DNA of 64,000 nucleotides, from positions 2,611,893 to 2,675,892 of the forward strand of contig NW_003101681.1 in assembly GCF_000003855.2 (NCBI RefSeq), given 5' to 3'. The stretch comes from Blastomyces gilchristii SLH14081. Its lineage: Eukaryota > Ascomycota > Eurotiomycetes > Onygenales > Ajellomycetaceae. This document shows, one piece after another, positions 1 to 12,141 of this stretch; position 1 is the stretch's first letter, and every line of letters begins with the position of its first letter. The notes beneath the pieces were generated by a model, which ran no database searches, was not told the DNA's origin, and saw nothing but the letters and a program-made list of their open reading frames with translations. The translations under genes were made by a program, and so were the position numbers.

Positions 1-2297
1 AAGGGAGAAAGAAAAAGAGAACTGGGTAGTTCTTCTGATCAGATATGTATTCGGAGGAGGGATGGAGAGGGAAAATTGAATTGATGAGCTCGGTTGTCTA
101 AAGATGAGGAAGAAGAGGAAGAAGAGGAAGAAGAAGAAGAGGAAGAAGAAGAAGAGGAGAGGAGAAAGCTGGGGGGGGGGGAGGAGTGAAGTTATCTGTT
201 GTCCAGCATGAGGCTGGTTGCTGTGCAGCTCATTGGCCTTGTCGCTGTTGCCGATGTCTGTCGATTTGCTTGTTTTTGTTGTTGTTCTGGTGTTTGTTTA
301 CATTTGGCCGAATGTGGTTAGGTCGGCTATCAATCACCCCGGCTAGCGTTGATTTTTGCCGGGATCCATCGTACCCAACTCCCAAGACTTGTTTTCTTTG
401 CACATGATTGTCGCTTGGCGTGGGTACCTAGGTTATTATTCTGTATTTCACCGCCTCGGCCTCGTCCAATGCCTTGTCAATTCCCCCAGCAAATATCCAC
501 AATGGCATTGCATTGTCTTTGGGACCCTCAAGCCCTTCAGAGTGCATCGTAGGTTCGTTAATGGATGGCTTTTCAGTCTCAATCGCCACAGTCTGGAATG
601 CGTGTCTTGGTTTTTTTCTCCTCCAATCGATTCAGCTATTGCTCTCATGCCGCATATTTGCCCCTTGCCCAACCTCCAGAGTTTTCCCAGCCATCGTGTA
701 CCATCTCTATTGGGCTGCTCGTTTGTTAGACCCGCCCAAAAGTGTTGCTGACAAAAGAAAAAGGCAGTCAGTGGCAGGCTCACTGGCTGGCTGAACTTTA
801 AGACGGTGTGATACGGACCATAATCACATCAGAGTCACTTCTGATCTCGTTATTGTGCTTCAAGCTCCTTCTGCCCTGCACACTCTTTCCTCCTCAAGAC
901 TTCAACATCAAACTCCGCAACAACCTCCACAGGCTCCATAAAAATCTCCAGGCGCGCTCCCGGACTTTAACCTCGGATCATAGTCCTAGCCACCCGGCAA
1001 CAGTCACCTGCGAGCTGAAGGCTGAACATGAGTATGGGATTCCCCACTCAGTTGCTCTGTCAACAGCCCGAACTTCTCTGGTCAAACTCCAGTTTCCAGG
1101 CTTTCTGGGCCTGACAGGAAAAAGCAAAAGTCGTGGAGCGAGGCGAGTTCCAGCTTCCCAAGGGACCAGGCTCCCAGCCCAGCTTGCCGGACCCACTGCG
1201 GTCCCAAAATCCGTCATGCCTTCGGCGGGGTTTGCTGCATTTGCTTTCCAGACCCTGACGCTGGTTTAATCATTCTTTCGTTTTGAAGAGCTTTGTGGTG
1301 ATGGCTTCGTTTGAATCGAAGAACGCGACATCGAATCTTTCAGATAAACCGTACTCCGTATATTAACTCGATTCACGGAGATAATATGGAGAAAGCAGAT
1401 CAATTTATTAAAGATGGTCTCCCAAAAACTGGAGAATGACAAAAAATAGTCTGGGGTCAAGCTCATTAATTATATATATATATATATTTAAATATCACCA
1501 CCAAAAATTTAAGCCAAAAGCTGTAGTCGCCAACCGAATATTAATAATAAGCACTCCTCAAGAGTGGACGAACTGAATGTCAACGGGGTAACAAGGTGTA
1601 TGGTTTGGCTGTAAACATGGGAATGAAGAACAAGAAGATGAGGAAGTCGAAACGTCCACGAAGCAAAAGAAAAAGCTATCTATGGGGAAATAAAATGGTA
1701 TCCTTGACATTTAAAAAAATACTGGCGAATAAATTTTTGGTTGAAGTGCTTTCAACATGTAAAAGATTTCCACATGATATCGTGCTTCCAGGATAACGAA
1801 AAGAACGCGCACAAGGGCTTTTTTTCCAGTGGTCATTAAAATAAAATCCAAAAGAAAAAAAAAAAAAAAGAAAGAAAAAAGAAAAAAAAGAAAAAAGAAA
1901 AAAAAAGGCGGGGGGATATGGGGAGAAGCTGGCTAAATATTGTTGCGCACATGGTATATGAAGATAGAGGTATCGGTTTTGTAAAGGCAACAAAAAGTGG
2001 TATCAGGGCTGGTTATAAAACCGAAACATTGAAGGACACGGAGGAAAGGAGATAAACCTGAGTGGATAAAAAAAATAGAGATAAAAGAAGGTCCGCGAGA
2101 GATGTTCACGATGAAAAGATTTTTCTAAAAAAAAAAAAAAAAGATAGGAGTAATTATATATTGTAGAGAAATAAAGTGAAAGATGCAAGCGGTTATTAAG
2201 TGAGCAGCAGAATATATAAATCGTGGGTCGTAAACATTGCAACATGGCTCGATCATGGCCGGTGGTTTAGAACGGACAGGTACAGGAAGCAAGAAGC
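1..2297. other. Intergenic DNA, no gene supported
   Basis: No reading frame here has recognisable protein similarity. The longest frames (around 808-1269 + and 1676-1993 -) read through low-complexity or pyrimidine-rich DNA. A GA-rich tract lies at 95-170, a TA run at 1472-1488, and A-rich tracts near 1850-1910 and 2127-2142. The right part is the 3' flank of the large minus-strand gene ending at 2298. The left part may hold the flank or promoter of a gene outside the window. Confidence 0.6.
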
Positions 2298-5200
2298 TCA
2301 CTCTCTGGAGCTTATTCGGAACGCCTTTTTAAGGAGCGAGAATTTCTTCCTCTTCTTCTTCTCGTCCGGTCTAGCACCGGCATCTGACTTCGCGGAAACG
2401 GACGAGTCTTCGCCAAATGTACTGCTGACCCTGCGTCGATTCTGCAATCGGGGACGGAAACGAGATGTCCAGCTGGATGACGATTCTGGCGCTGGGAGAG
2501 TTGGACCTGGAATCGACGCGCGGAAGAAAGTGTTGTCATTGTTTGGCGAAATGTCGTTAGCTGTCCCTGGTCGTACTAGATCTGGTTCACCTTTCTCAGA
2601 AATAGGTGAAACGGGAGCAGATATGTTAACGGGGGCGTTCATGTAGGAGCCTAAAGGCCATGAACCTGACCCCATGAGGCCGGAAACTTTCTCCACATCA
2701 TCTTGAGTGGGAGGAATAGGGTCATCTGCTCCAACGTTGGATGAAAGTAGTTTGTTGTTACCGTTCCTTGATGACCTTGAGCTCTTATTTCGCAGGAGCT
2801 CGAAGCGGGGACGTTCAAGCGGGCTGTCGCGCCTCGCGGCACTATCCAGCTCGGATTTTCGGATTTTAGCCTCGCCATTCCCTCTGTACCTTGAGCGACC
2901 TAGCCTGTTAAAAATACTCCCCTGCCGCTTTGGAAGTTGGGGAAGAAACGCTCCAGGTGCATTGGGAATCACACTCGTTGGCTCGTTAGTGGCATCGGTA
3001 GCTATGACGCCATCTGTGATGGTGTCAGGGACAGGGGCCGGTCTAGCTTGGCCGTTGCTTGGGAATATCGAGCGGCGGCAAGGCTCGGCGCGTCTTAACA
3101 GCACTTTTTTGGTCACTTCCTCGTCAGAGCTATCTTCGAGATCTGTCGAATCGCCATCAACACCATCCTTGCGCTTGGGGATACCCCGGACAGGACTGAA
3201 ATACGTGGGAACTAGCTCATCCTCACTCGAATCTTCATAACGGCTACGGAATGGACGAGCAAACCCCACCACATTATTGTTAGCGTGGCTAAGTGAGTAC
3301 CTGGATTTCACCCCTATATGCGTATGCGGACTCAGCCCAGCTTGGACCCTTTTCAGCTTCAACGACTTTCCAAAGCTGCTAAATGACGAGGATTTGGTGT
3401 GCAGTCGATCCCCCGGTCCGCGTAGCGTGGTCCGAACAGGTAAGTTGTGATCTGAAGAAAACGGCCTCCGCTGGGGGGTGGGTGGGGTTGAACGGCCAGC
3501 GATGCCAATAGAATAGCCACCAGAGGAATATGGCCGAGTATCAGAGGGACCTCTCAGCGTGCGCTTCAAAGTATAATGTGTAGTACTCCGCGGTGAACGT
3601 CTGGTTCGCTTGAAGCTGCTTGAAGAATCACTATCATATACGGCAGATTGACTTCGGTCTTTCAAAACGAATCCGAAATCCGAGCCAGCCACACCTGGAG
3701 GAGGATGGCCATTTTCAATGGGCCGGTTTGTGGAAGACGGGTCATTTCTGTTCTGTGAAGTGTATTCCTTATCGTAGGAGGGAGTTGTATCATTTGGGGT
3801 CCGCTTAGAGGGTTTTGACCTTGGTCCCTTTTGCTGGGCAACATTCCGGAAACTCGTCGTTGACTGATCGGTTGGTTTCCCGTTGGACTCAACTTTGTCA
3901 GAGCTCGCTGGTTTAGCACTGGTTGGTACGACCCTTGCACCGTCTAACGTCGCAGAGACCCCGCCATGTAAGTCGGACTTCGGGTGCAGTTGCTGGTTTT
4001 TATGATGCAGCAAGTCTCGACCATCCTCTGAATCTTCTTTCTTGCCGCTGGGTACTGGCGAAGGCAAAGCTTCTTCCTCGACAGCGGGCAAAGGAGCGTT
4101 TGTATAAACACGCCCTAGTGGAGAAGAATTTCGGGGATCATTACGTTGCGATGAAATGTCAGATGACCGCTTCTTATCTGCTTTGGATCGAGTAGGGCTA
4201 TCTGGGGGCGGAGTGTGTGTATAGCTAGAAACGTGAGAGACGGGGCTATCAACTATTGCATTTATGGAACCAAAACCATCGCCCTCAAGATCTGTCAAAT
4301 TTTCGGCAGCGTCACTGTAAATACTTTCACTTGAATCAGATTCATCATCATCGGTGGATGGAACTGAATGAATCTGGGAGCGAGGTAAGGACTCTGGGGT
4401 AACGGGTCTTGGTTGACGAGCATAATCTATGCTCAGCTGGGGCTTTTCGTGATCTGAAAAAGGCATTGGAGATGGAAACCCTCCTGGAATCCTGGTCCAT
4501 TCGCCGCTAGTCTTCTCATCCGTAAGAGCAGGGGTAGCGGGATGAATTGAGATGCCAGGTACACTTCCACTCTGCCCCTGCGTGCCAGTAGTTTCATTTC
4601 CGGCCTTATGGCTGTTGCTAGAGGCGTTTTGCACCTCCGAAGGAGAGAAGCTAGTAATACTGTCGCCTGAAGGCGCAAAATCCAAAGGGTCCTCCATATC
4701 GTCGCTGGACGAGCTGCTCTCAGAGAGAGAATCGTAGCCAGTCCCTTCGACCGACGTGACTTCTGGAGGTATTGGCTCACCAGGGACAACAGACCTGGAG
4801 TGGTCTGGGCGAGTATATTTGTTCTGCTGTAAAATTCCACCGAAAGGATTGCCACCGGTGGACGTCCTCGGTGAAGCAGGTCTGTCATGAACCAACCGCT
4901 TATCATGATCTTCGATCAACCCCCTTCGTCCGCGAACACTGCCAAAAGAAGGAAGCGCAGGTCGAGGTTTCAAGACTTCGTTAAACACATCCTCACCATT
5001 CCCATTACTTGTATTAAATCGGTGACTATTCCTTGAAATGCTTGAATACTTTGATCCTGGGCCCCATGAAGAGCTTGAGGAAACGGGTGATCCCGACCGT
5101 TGAGAAGTTAAATGGGCGCCAGCAGTCCCTACCACCTCAGGTTCATCCTCGAAGCTGACCTTAGGAGCGCGTTTTTTACTCCCGATCCTTCGCCCATCAT

Positions 5201-6873
5201 CCGATTCAGCTGATGTGCCATCAGATGATTCGCTATTCACTTGGAGTGATTTAGACCAGTTGCTCGAAGTGCGATCGCGCGGGCTAGATTGAGGAGTCGG
5301 GTGTTTCAGTGCTGACTTTGCAGGAGACATCGACCGTGGAGGTGGATCATGAAGTCTTTCGCCGGTGGTGGAAACAATAAGGTGACTGGAGAAGCGTGTA
5401 GTACGTGTCGGGCTAAGCGAATGCGGTCTTTCTTTATTTGTATCTGCAATGCTAAAACTGGATGGACCGTGCGCGTGGCCGTGTGATAGAGTTTCTGAAG
5501 GAATATGTAAAGTAGGGCCAAGATCTGCAGATGGGGAGGCATCAATCGCAGACTCAGTTGGCAGAGGTACGTTGTCGTTTTCGGCATCTCCTGTAGTACC
5601 ACCTGGTAGTTGAGATTGGTGTAAATTACCCGATTCAGTATACTTGTCAGTTTGATATGTCTTTGATTCATGTGCATCTGGCAGATCCGGTGTTTGTTGT
5701 TTCACGGCCCTGATTTCTCGATGGTCATAATCTTGAGTAGTGCGTGTTTTCAGTTGGTTTAACTCAGTGGAAGGATAGCGGTCCTGCTCGGCGTTTTCCC
5801 CATCTATACACAAGCCTAAATTCGTATTGCGCATATGATGTGATAGCGCGGGATCTTGTACTTCAGGTGAAGTACTTGTCTCGGCGTTAGTAATTGCATG
5901 GGTAGACTCAATTTCAGACGGCTGCAAGTCGTCATATTTTGTACGAAAAGAACTCAAATCAGGATATGATTGGCTTCCCCTGGCAGTTGCCGTTATCGGA
6001 GTTGTTATAATTTTGGGTGACCGGGCAGCAGCAATACAGTTTTGAGAAGGTCCTTCATCTTGGTCTCTTCCATTATCAGAGACTAGTGGCTTTGCGATAA
6101 ACTTTTTAATCGGCGATTGAGGCGGGGAATTCGGACGAGCGTGAGTGGGGTAGGAAAAGTTGATTGAGCTTCGACTGCCTTGCCTTTCCAGCTCTGGAAG
6201 GCTACTCAAAGCTCGGGGGGAGCGAGGGGAACCGGGGCTGCGTGGACCAGGCGATCGACTTGAATCCCCGTAAGGACTAATCGCTCGATAGGAAGGATCA
6301 TGGCTAACAACTCTTCGATGGGTCATAAAGCCCTGGGGAAGCGGCGGTACAGGGCTAATATCTCTCTCGCTAGAGCCAGTAATTGAACCAGTATGAGCCG
6401 GGGGCCGATCTCGAAAACTCCTCGTGCTCATCGAACCAGAGCTACTGCTCCTATAAAGGCGTCCATTCTGAGTAGTGTGTTGTTGAGCCACTTTTCCCTT
6501 TGAACTGCTGGTAGACAATTGCCTCTGAAGCATGCGTTTTGTCTGGACGTTCTCGACGGAGGTAGGGGTCGGAGTATGTTTCCGAAGGGCTGCTGCCGCA
6601 GCTGCCGTAGATATTGTGGCATTGGCTTGGGAGGCTCTGAAGGCCTGGGCAGCAGCGGTCTGGGCAGACGGTGATGGGTTGGGATTTATGGGCTAAAGGC
6701 CATGCGGCACTTGCATCAGTAACTGGGTGACAGGTTTGCATGGAAAAGGGGTGTAGAAAGGGAGGGGTTCCAGAGATTGTGGCCTAATGTAGGACGAGCT
6801 CCTAAGCTGCTACTCTATTGAGGAATCCAAGGTAACTCACCGCGTGCGCAGAGGATCTTTTGCGACGGAACAT
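2298..6873 (-). CDS. Very large Ser/Pro-rich, intrinsically disordered fungal protein
   Basis: Two exons: 6873-6841 and 6692-2298, giving about 1475 residues. The short first exon encodes MFRRKRSSAHA. It ends at a GTGAGT donor, and a TTTAG acceptor joins it in phase to PINPNPSPSAQTAAAQAF, followed by an alanine run. An in-frame TAG just before that acceptor excludes an earlier exon boundary. The rest is rich in Ser, Pro, Asp and Arg with many SPxR/RSxS patches, acidic Ser clusters (such as SSSSSDDMEDP) and a strongly basic tail (KKKRKKFSLLKKAF near the C-terminus). I see no enzyme motif or membrane segment. I recognise the N-terminal architecture as conserved in Eurotiomycetes but cannot give a function. 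A phospho-regulated scaffold is possible but is only inference. The nearest gene on the right is divergent. Confidence 0.85.
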
Positions 6874-8524
6874 AGCGAACGATTCACTCGCCAGAAAATG
6901 ATACCACCCATGGGGGAAAGGAAAGCTCGGAACAATGGGGGAATGGATATCGTAATCGGGAGACAAGCAAGCAAATAGACGCTCTAGGAAACTCTTTTGC
7001 TGCGTCGACTTGTCAAAGCTTCATTAAGGATTAAAATCTCGTGGTAGTAGAGAAATTAGTTATGATTAGTTCTCAAGGCATCGTCGCGCGCCACGATTCG
7101 CCGTCCAACATGAAATAAGTATACTGCGCCGGGCAGCCAAAAAGGAAAAAGATAACGCGATAGATTGGCAGAGGTAATGATCGTGATGATTGTGCGTGTT
7201 GGGAGTGGGAGGTGGTGTGAAGAAGGTGAGTTGTCCATGGCAAGCACAGCAAAAAAACAGATGGAGTTTGTCGTTTGCCGTTGGGTCTCGTCACAATTAT
7301 TTGGCCGGGGTGGCATGACATCAACGGCCTAGTTAAGTTATTTATTAGGAACAACAACTAACTTAACTAGTCAACTCGCCATTATTATTCTAATTAATTC
7401 GCCCCAGCTGTCAGCGGCGATTCTTAGATATCGCATTTCCCTACGATGCCAATTATCTTGCCCTAGGAGCTAGCTAGACGGTGAGTCCTCTGTGGGTTTT
7501 CTTTAATAATAATGCTTGCTGGTGGTGCTGTAAGTTACTCCGTATTATTTATTATTGAAATGTGAAATAGAGGTTGATATCAAGTCACCTGATAACTAAA
7601 TATCAACCCCAGCTTCATCCAGAATAATAATACTCTTTACTGTCCATGAGGAATAGAGGAGCATGTTGACTATTTGTCTCGCAGGAATCTAATTTTTGTT
7701 CCTGAGACAGAACTCCTCAGAAGACCGTTGACAGAACTTGATTATTTTGTCTTTCGTTTTCCAGCTTCCCCAACCGGCCAACGGGTTGTCATATTGAAAC
7801 GCCCCCAATTCCATTGATCCCCTCCGAAGGAACAAAAAACAGGGTTTGCTGAGGCTGCACTCCCAACCCTGCCACAGGATGCACTGGGCATTTGCACTTT
7901 GCTGCACGAGGGGAGCAGGAGGATGTCTGATTTTGCGATCTATTTGAAGAGGATGGAAACATGAGGACAACCCAGGCCCGTGTTTTATATGCGCCCACAA
8001 CTGTTTATTCATTTCCCTTTGAATTATCCCCCTGGAAGTCTATGTGGAACCTACGCAGAACTTTGGCTTTTGTCCATGGAAATCCCAAAAACTGCTGTGC
8101 AGTTGAGATATGTGGTGGTGATGACTTGGAAACCAGAACTTACGTGGGCTCGTCGGTCGCTTGACGATGGCCCTGGTTAGCTAACTACTTAACTACGCTG
8201 TACGCTGTAGTTATCCACTGAACCCGCCTGGGCAGCTTGGAATTTGCCCGGCAAGAACTGGCCCTGGCATTGACCGGGTAGCCGATTCGAGAGTCATAAG
8301 GCTGTGTGGGGGTTCGATCCAATTGTCCCGAGGCTTAATCGCCCGTCCGCTTCTGCTCGTCCGACTCTATACAACCAACCACCACTACCACTACTTCTAC
8401 TCTATAGACAACGTGAGAGTAAAAGGATAATTTTCATGTACTGGCCAGTCCCTTATTCATCTAACATACAACCATAAATTTAGTTTGCTAAATTCAGTTG
8501 CGACTGAATCTTAGAGAGCCAGCA
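6874..8524. other. Divergent intergenic region (promoters of the 6873 and 8525 genes)
   Basis: This 1.65-kb region separates two divergently transcribed genes and should hold both promoters. It contains an AT-rich middle (7320-7640) and one copy of the recurrent TACTCCGTA 9-mer at 7536-7544. The last 150 bases before 8525 have CT/CA-rich sequence (8365-8410) typical of a fungal core promoter and leader. I see no coding frame I would support. Confidence 0.5.
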
Positions 8525-9727
8525 ATGTCGGCTCCACCGCTCTCTCCGCTTCCCTTCCCGCCAGGGGTTACTTCAAGACAGCTTGACACCAGGCCAATTG
8601 GCCTTTCATTCCACATCCTCGAAGCAGGTTATACACCTGACAGAAATCGGCCCTTAATAGTGCTCCTACACGGCTTCCCAGAGATAGCATTTTCATGGCG
8701 GAAAGTGATGCCACTGCTCGCCAACGCAGGCTGCTATGTCGTTGCTCCCGATCAACGCGGCTATGGCCGTGCAACCGGCTGGGATAACCGAGATTTTGCA
8801 AATGTTGACCTGAACAGTTTTTCAGTAACAAACCTGATCCGCGATGTTATTGTCCTTGTTCACGCCCTGGGGTATCAAAGTGTCAGGTGCTTGGTGGGAC
8901 ATGACTTTGGCGCAGCATCAGCTGCATTCTGCGCTTTGGCTAGGCCTGATATCTTCCAGAGCGTAGTCTTGATGAGCCACCCGTTCAAAAAAGTCCAGAG
9001 TCTTCCAAGTTTCCATACTTCTCCGCAGGTCACAGAAGCGCCTAAGGGCGAACAGCCACCCGCTGCCTCAGATATCCATTCGGATCTCGCGTCGCTGAGC
9101 CGTAAGCATTACAAATGGTACTACTCAACGCAACCCGCAAGCTCAGAAATGACAAACCCACCCAACGGGCTCCACGAATTCCTCAGGGGATACTTCCACC
9201 TTAAAAGCGCTTCATGGTCAAAGAATACCCCCCACCCGCTCACATCTTGGACTGCTTCCGAACTCGCAAAAATGCCAAATTATTACGTTATGCCACTGAA
9301 TGCTACCATGCCAGAGGCAATAGCAGCAGACATGGCGCAGGAAGATCCATCCGCCCTCCAAGACTCTCAATCCTGGCTGCCAGATAGCGACTTGGCAGTT
9401 TATGTATCGGAGCACGGCCGGAACAGTTTCCAGGGCGCACTTAACTGGTACCGAGTGTTCACTAACTCGGATCCGGCGGCGGCCGGCATACGTGATGTTG
9501 ACCTCTTCGCTGGGAAACGGATGGAATGCCCTATCGCATATATCTCCGGGCGTCAGGACTGGGGAACGTACCAAGTGCCTGGTGCCGTGGAGGCGATGAT
9601 GACGAAGGACGTTTGCACTGATTTTCGCGGTATGACACTTGTGGATGGTGCGGGGCACTGGGTTCCTCTAGAGAAGCCTGAGGAGGTGGTCAGTGGTATT
9701 TTGGAGATGATTCGCTCTTTGGAGTAA
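8525..9727 (+). CDS. Epoxide hydrolase-type alpha/beta hydrolase
   Basis: A single exon of 400 residues from the ATG at 8525; the open frame upstream of it lacks another ATG. Motifs in order: HGFPE at about residues 49-53 (oxyanion turn); DQRGYGR at about 76-82; GHDFGA at about 125-130, with Asp127 as the nucleophile in place of the Ser of esterases; and GAGHW near residue 375, carrying the catalytic His. SGRQDWG near 341 is the likely acid region. This Asp nucleophile after GH and the HGFPE turn are hallmarks of soluble epoxide hydrolases, and fluoroacetate dehalogenases share them, so substrate is not decided. There is no signal peptide or transmembrane segment, so it is probably cytosolic. 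The length fits the family and the gene looks intact. Confidence 0.88.
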   Translation: MSAPPLSPLPFPPGVTSRQLDTRPIGLSFHILEAGYTPDRNRPLIVLLHGFPEIAFSWRKVMPLLANAGCYVVAPDQRGYGRATGWDNRDFANVDLNSFSVTNLIRDVIVLVHALGYQSVRCLVGHDFGAASAAFCALARPDIFQSVVLMSHPFKKVQSLPSFHTSPQVTEAPKGEQPPAASDIHSDLASLSRKHYKWYYSTQPASSEMTNPPNGLHEFLRGYFHLKSASWSKNTPHPLTSWTASELAKMPNYYVMPLNATMPEAIAADMAQEDPSALQDSQSWLPDSDLAVYVSEHGRNSFQGALNWYRVFTNSDPAAAGIRDVDLFAGKRMECPIAYISGRQDWGTYQVPGAVEAMMTKDVCTDFRGMTLVDGAGHWVPLEKPEEVVSGILEMIRSLE

Positions 9728-10681
9728 TGGGTTATCCTTGCTCTACCCTAGAGCAGTCTCGAGGGCTATTAAACATATGCTAATGGCGCATGATTATGAT
9801 GATGCGGGAGACGTCTTGCCTTCGGCTGTGTATATCACATAGTCGTCACAGCTATATCCCTACAACGGGAGCGGAGTGCTTTAGCAAGATGTATCTCCGT
9901 TGGAAATGGAGCTTCCTTGTCTGCGATGTAGGTTTCAAATAAAATACAACAAATCTTTCCCATGAATGGTTCCAGTATATCGTATACCAGGGTCTGTTTG
10001 ACCCAATCGCTGGCCTATAAACTGAACGAGGTGAATCTTAACAAACCTACGCCTATTACTTTCTCCCAGATCAAATATGCTATTTTATATTTATCAGTAT
10101 CAGTATTCATTATTCAATACTTCCCCTTCATACCATTCCTAAACCACTAACATATAAAGAAAGGAAGAAAATAATAAGGAGAAATGCATGCGAGATCCTC
10201 CAAAAACAGACTGTGCAATTTTATTTTGTGAAATATCACCCACCGACCAATCCATCCACTAATCTATCTATATTCCAGGTTCCCTGCCCCTTTCAACATA
10301 CAAACCAAATCCATGACCATCTACTTCTATGCTAATGTTGACGCCTTCTTTGTATACCAACTTGAGTCGAAATACTGCAAAACCGGTAATGTTTATTTAG
10401 GATATCAAGGTGAAAGAAAATCTAGTAGAAGCGGGAAACTAAATGGTAATCATCACAAATGGCGTCGCGTATTTGTAAATTTCTGGGAAGAGGGATACAT
10501 GCCATATATTTTTATTTTTATTTTATTTTATTTTAATAAATTACAGCACGTTGTTGGTTGGGTACGGGGAAATAAATATAGCAGCTCGCTCGAGTGAAAA
10601 CGTCCCCCAATCACTACAAATTGCGTTCCCCCAAGTGGCAAAACGAAGAAAGAAATTACTCTCAAGGGAGAAGAAGAGGGG

Positions 10682-10720
<39 letters not shown>

Positions 10721-11142
10721 ACCTTCGGAAAAATAACCGAGACGAGAAATAGCAACTAAGAGCAAAGGGTTCGGATGACCTTGAGTGTAAGAAAAGAAAA
10801 TTGGTATACAGCCTCAAATTCACCCTAACCATATGAAGGTAGAATGGATTCGGGGGTCCCAATACAAATAGGGAAGAAAATGATAATATAAAATGTGGCC
10901 CCTAGTTCAACCTAACGCCAATTTAAAAAAGCAAAAAAGGAAGAAAAACGCTTTGCGGAGGGAGTATAGAAGGGACAAACGGGAGAACAAAAGAGTCTTG
11001 AAACGCAAGAAATGGAAAAAATGCGGCGGATTCCAATTAAATAGAATTGTCAGGGTTTACGTTAGTTTGGTTTTGAAAGTTTTAATTTTTAATTTTCATT
11101 CTCTCTCCCCACCCTCTCCCCATTCCTATCCATTTTTTAGGC
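9728..11142. other. Convergent intergenic region, no gene supported
   Basis: This lies between the 3' ends of the plus-strand hydrolase and the minus-strand BIM1-like gene. It is AT-rich with short frames only. A long AT dinucleotide run sits at 10684-10714. No promoter is expected here and I see no RNA gene. Confidence 0.5.
10684..10714. repeat. (AT)n microsatellite
   Basis: An uninterrupted AT dinucleotide run of about 31 bases in convergent intergenic DNA. Confidence 0.9.
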
Positions 11143-12141
11143 TTAAAACAAGAGTCCAAAGGAGCCGACCAGCAGCAATGGCACAAGAGCATAGCTCATT
11201 AGTGATGATGAGGTGGTGGTAGAGGGAGCCCTACTCTCGATATCCATGGCGAATATGTATCTGGCTGATAAGTGCGTGGAGTTGAAGCAATTATCCTTGG
11301 TCACCTCGGGGACGTCTTCGGGTTCTGCCAAGGTGATATCGACGCACTATTCAAGTGTTAGTTAATGAAACGAAGAGGAAGAGGAAATTGGGGGGAGGGG
11401 GCAGGGGGCAGGGGGAGTATAGAGGGTTTATTTCGCAAAATTTGCGGGTAAAGATAGAAAGACAGACAGGAAGGACGGTGCTGGGAGTAGCTTACATTAT
11501 AAAGCGCAGCGCCGTGTTGAGCAGTTTCGACGATTTGTATCGTTGCATCATCTCCGACTTTCAGGTCTGCATTCCGCGGCAGCGGAACTTGCGGAAGGCA
11601 AAAGGTGCCTGGGTATTCCTGGTTCGTAGGCGCGACTAACTGGAACGGGGCGATCATTGGATGACTCATGTTGGGAGGAATGGTCCCATAGCCCATATTT
11701 AGGTAGATAAATGCTGTTTTATGGCCAGGAAACCAGCCAGGCTGGAAGGAAACGGCGCCTCCTTTAATTGGCCATTTTGTTCGATTCTGGGAGGTTGGCA
11801 TTCCACCACCTAAATCAAGTTTAATACCACTCGTTAGCTACGGGGCGGAACCGATAAAACATAAGGCATGCATTTTTTGAGCCAGCGTTGAGCTGAAGGA
11901 GAAATGGGGGTTAATACGGACATGGATAAGCCCATTGCATTCCCGCTGGATATAGCAGTTCTGAATCATTCGCCCCCCTTCCGATGCCCAAACCATTTGT
12001 CTCCGTGAAATTTCCGGTGGTATGAAGGTTATTTCCTCTCCATCCGGGGTAGACGATAATAGTGTGAGCTGTAACGGACGAGGCGAAGAGGGCGACAAGA
12101 AGGATTGCCCACCAAGCCTCTAGCGAAGGATTTTGGCGCAT
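11143..12141 (-). CDS. BIM1-like (X325) secreted copper-binding protein, GPI-anchored
   Basis: Three exons, 12141-11922, 11809-11496 and 11346-11143, giving 245 residues. Residues 1-25 form a signal peptide ending in SSVTA, so the mature protein begins with His26 (HTIIVYPGWRGN). An N-terminal His is expected for the copper site of LPMO-like X325/BIM1 proteins. Cysteines occur near AYPCGG, GTFCLP, CVDITL and DNCFNS. The C-terminus has a Ser/Thr stretch followed by a hydrophobic tail (YALVPLLLVGSFGLLF), a GPI-attachment signal. In this family, BIM1 of Cryptococcus takes part in copper acquisition and related proteins sit in the fungal wall; activity here is inferred. Intron 1 uses an unusual GTCCGT donor, chosen because it alone keeps phase and restores the conserved PCGG. 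Intron 2 holds a dense C-tract (see findings). Confidence 0.85.
11390..11415 (+). other. Strong G-quadruplex motif inside an intron
   Basis: Four G-runs of five or six bases separated by loops of 1, 2 and 2 bases, on the plus strand. It lies in intron 2 of the minus-strand BIM1-like gene, so the transcript carries the C-rich complement. Confidence 0.75.

Noticed and set aside
808..1269. 153-codon plus-strand frame
   Set aside because: It shows no domain, no conserved-looking block and no splice context. Opposite-strand frames are equally open, which suggests chance.
8270..8330. Possible tRNA: B-box-like GGGTTCGATCC near 8304
   Set aside because: The flanking bases do not form a T-arm stem, and no matching acceptor stem or A-box at the right distance could be drawn.
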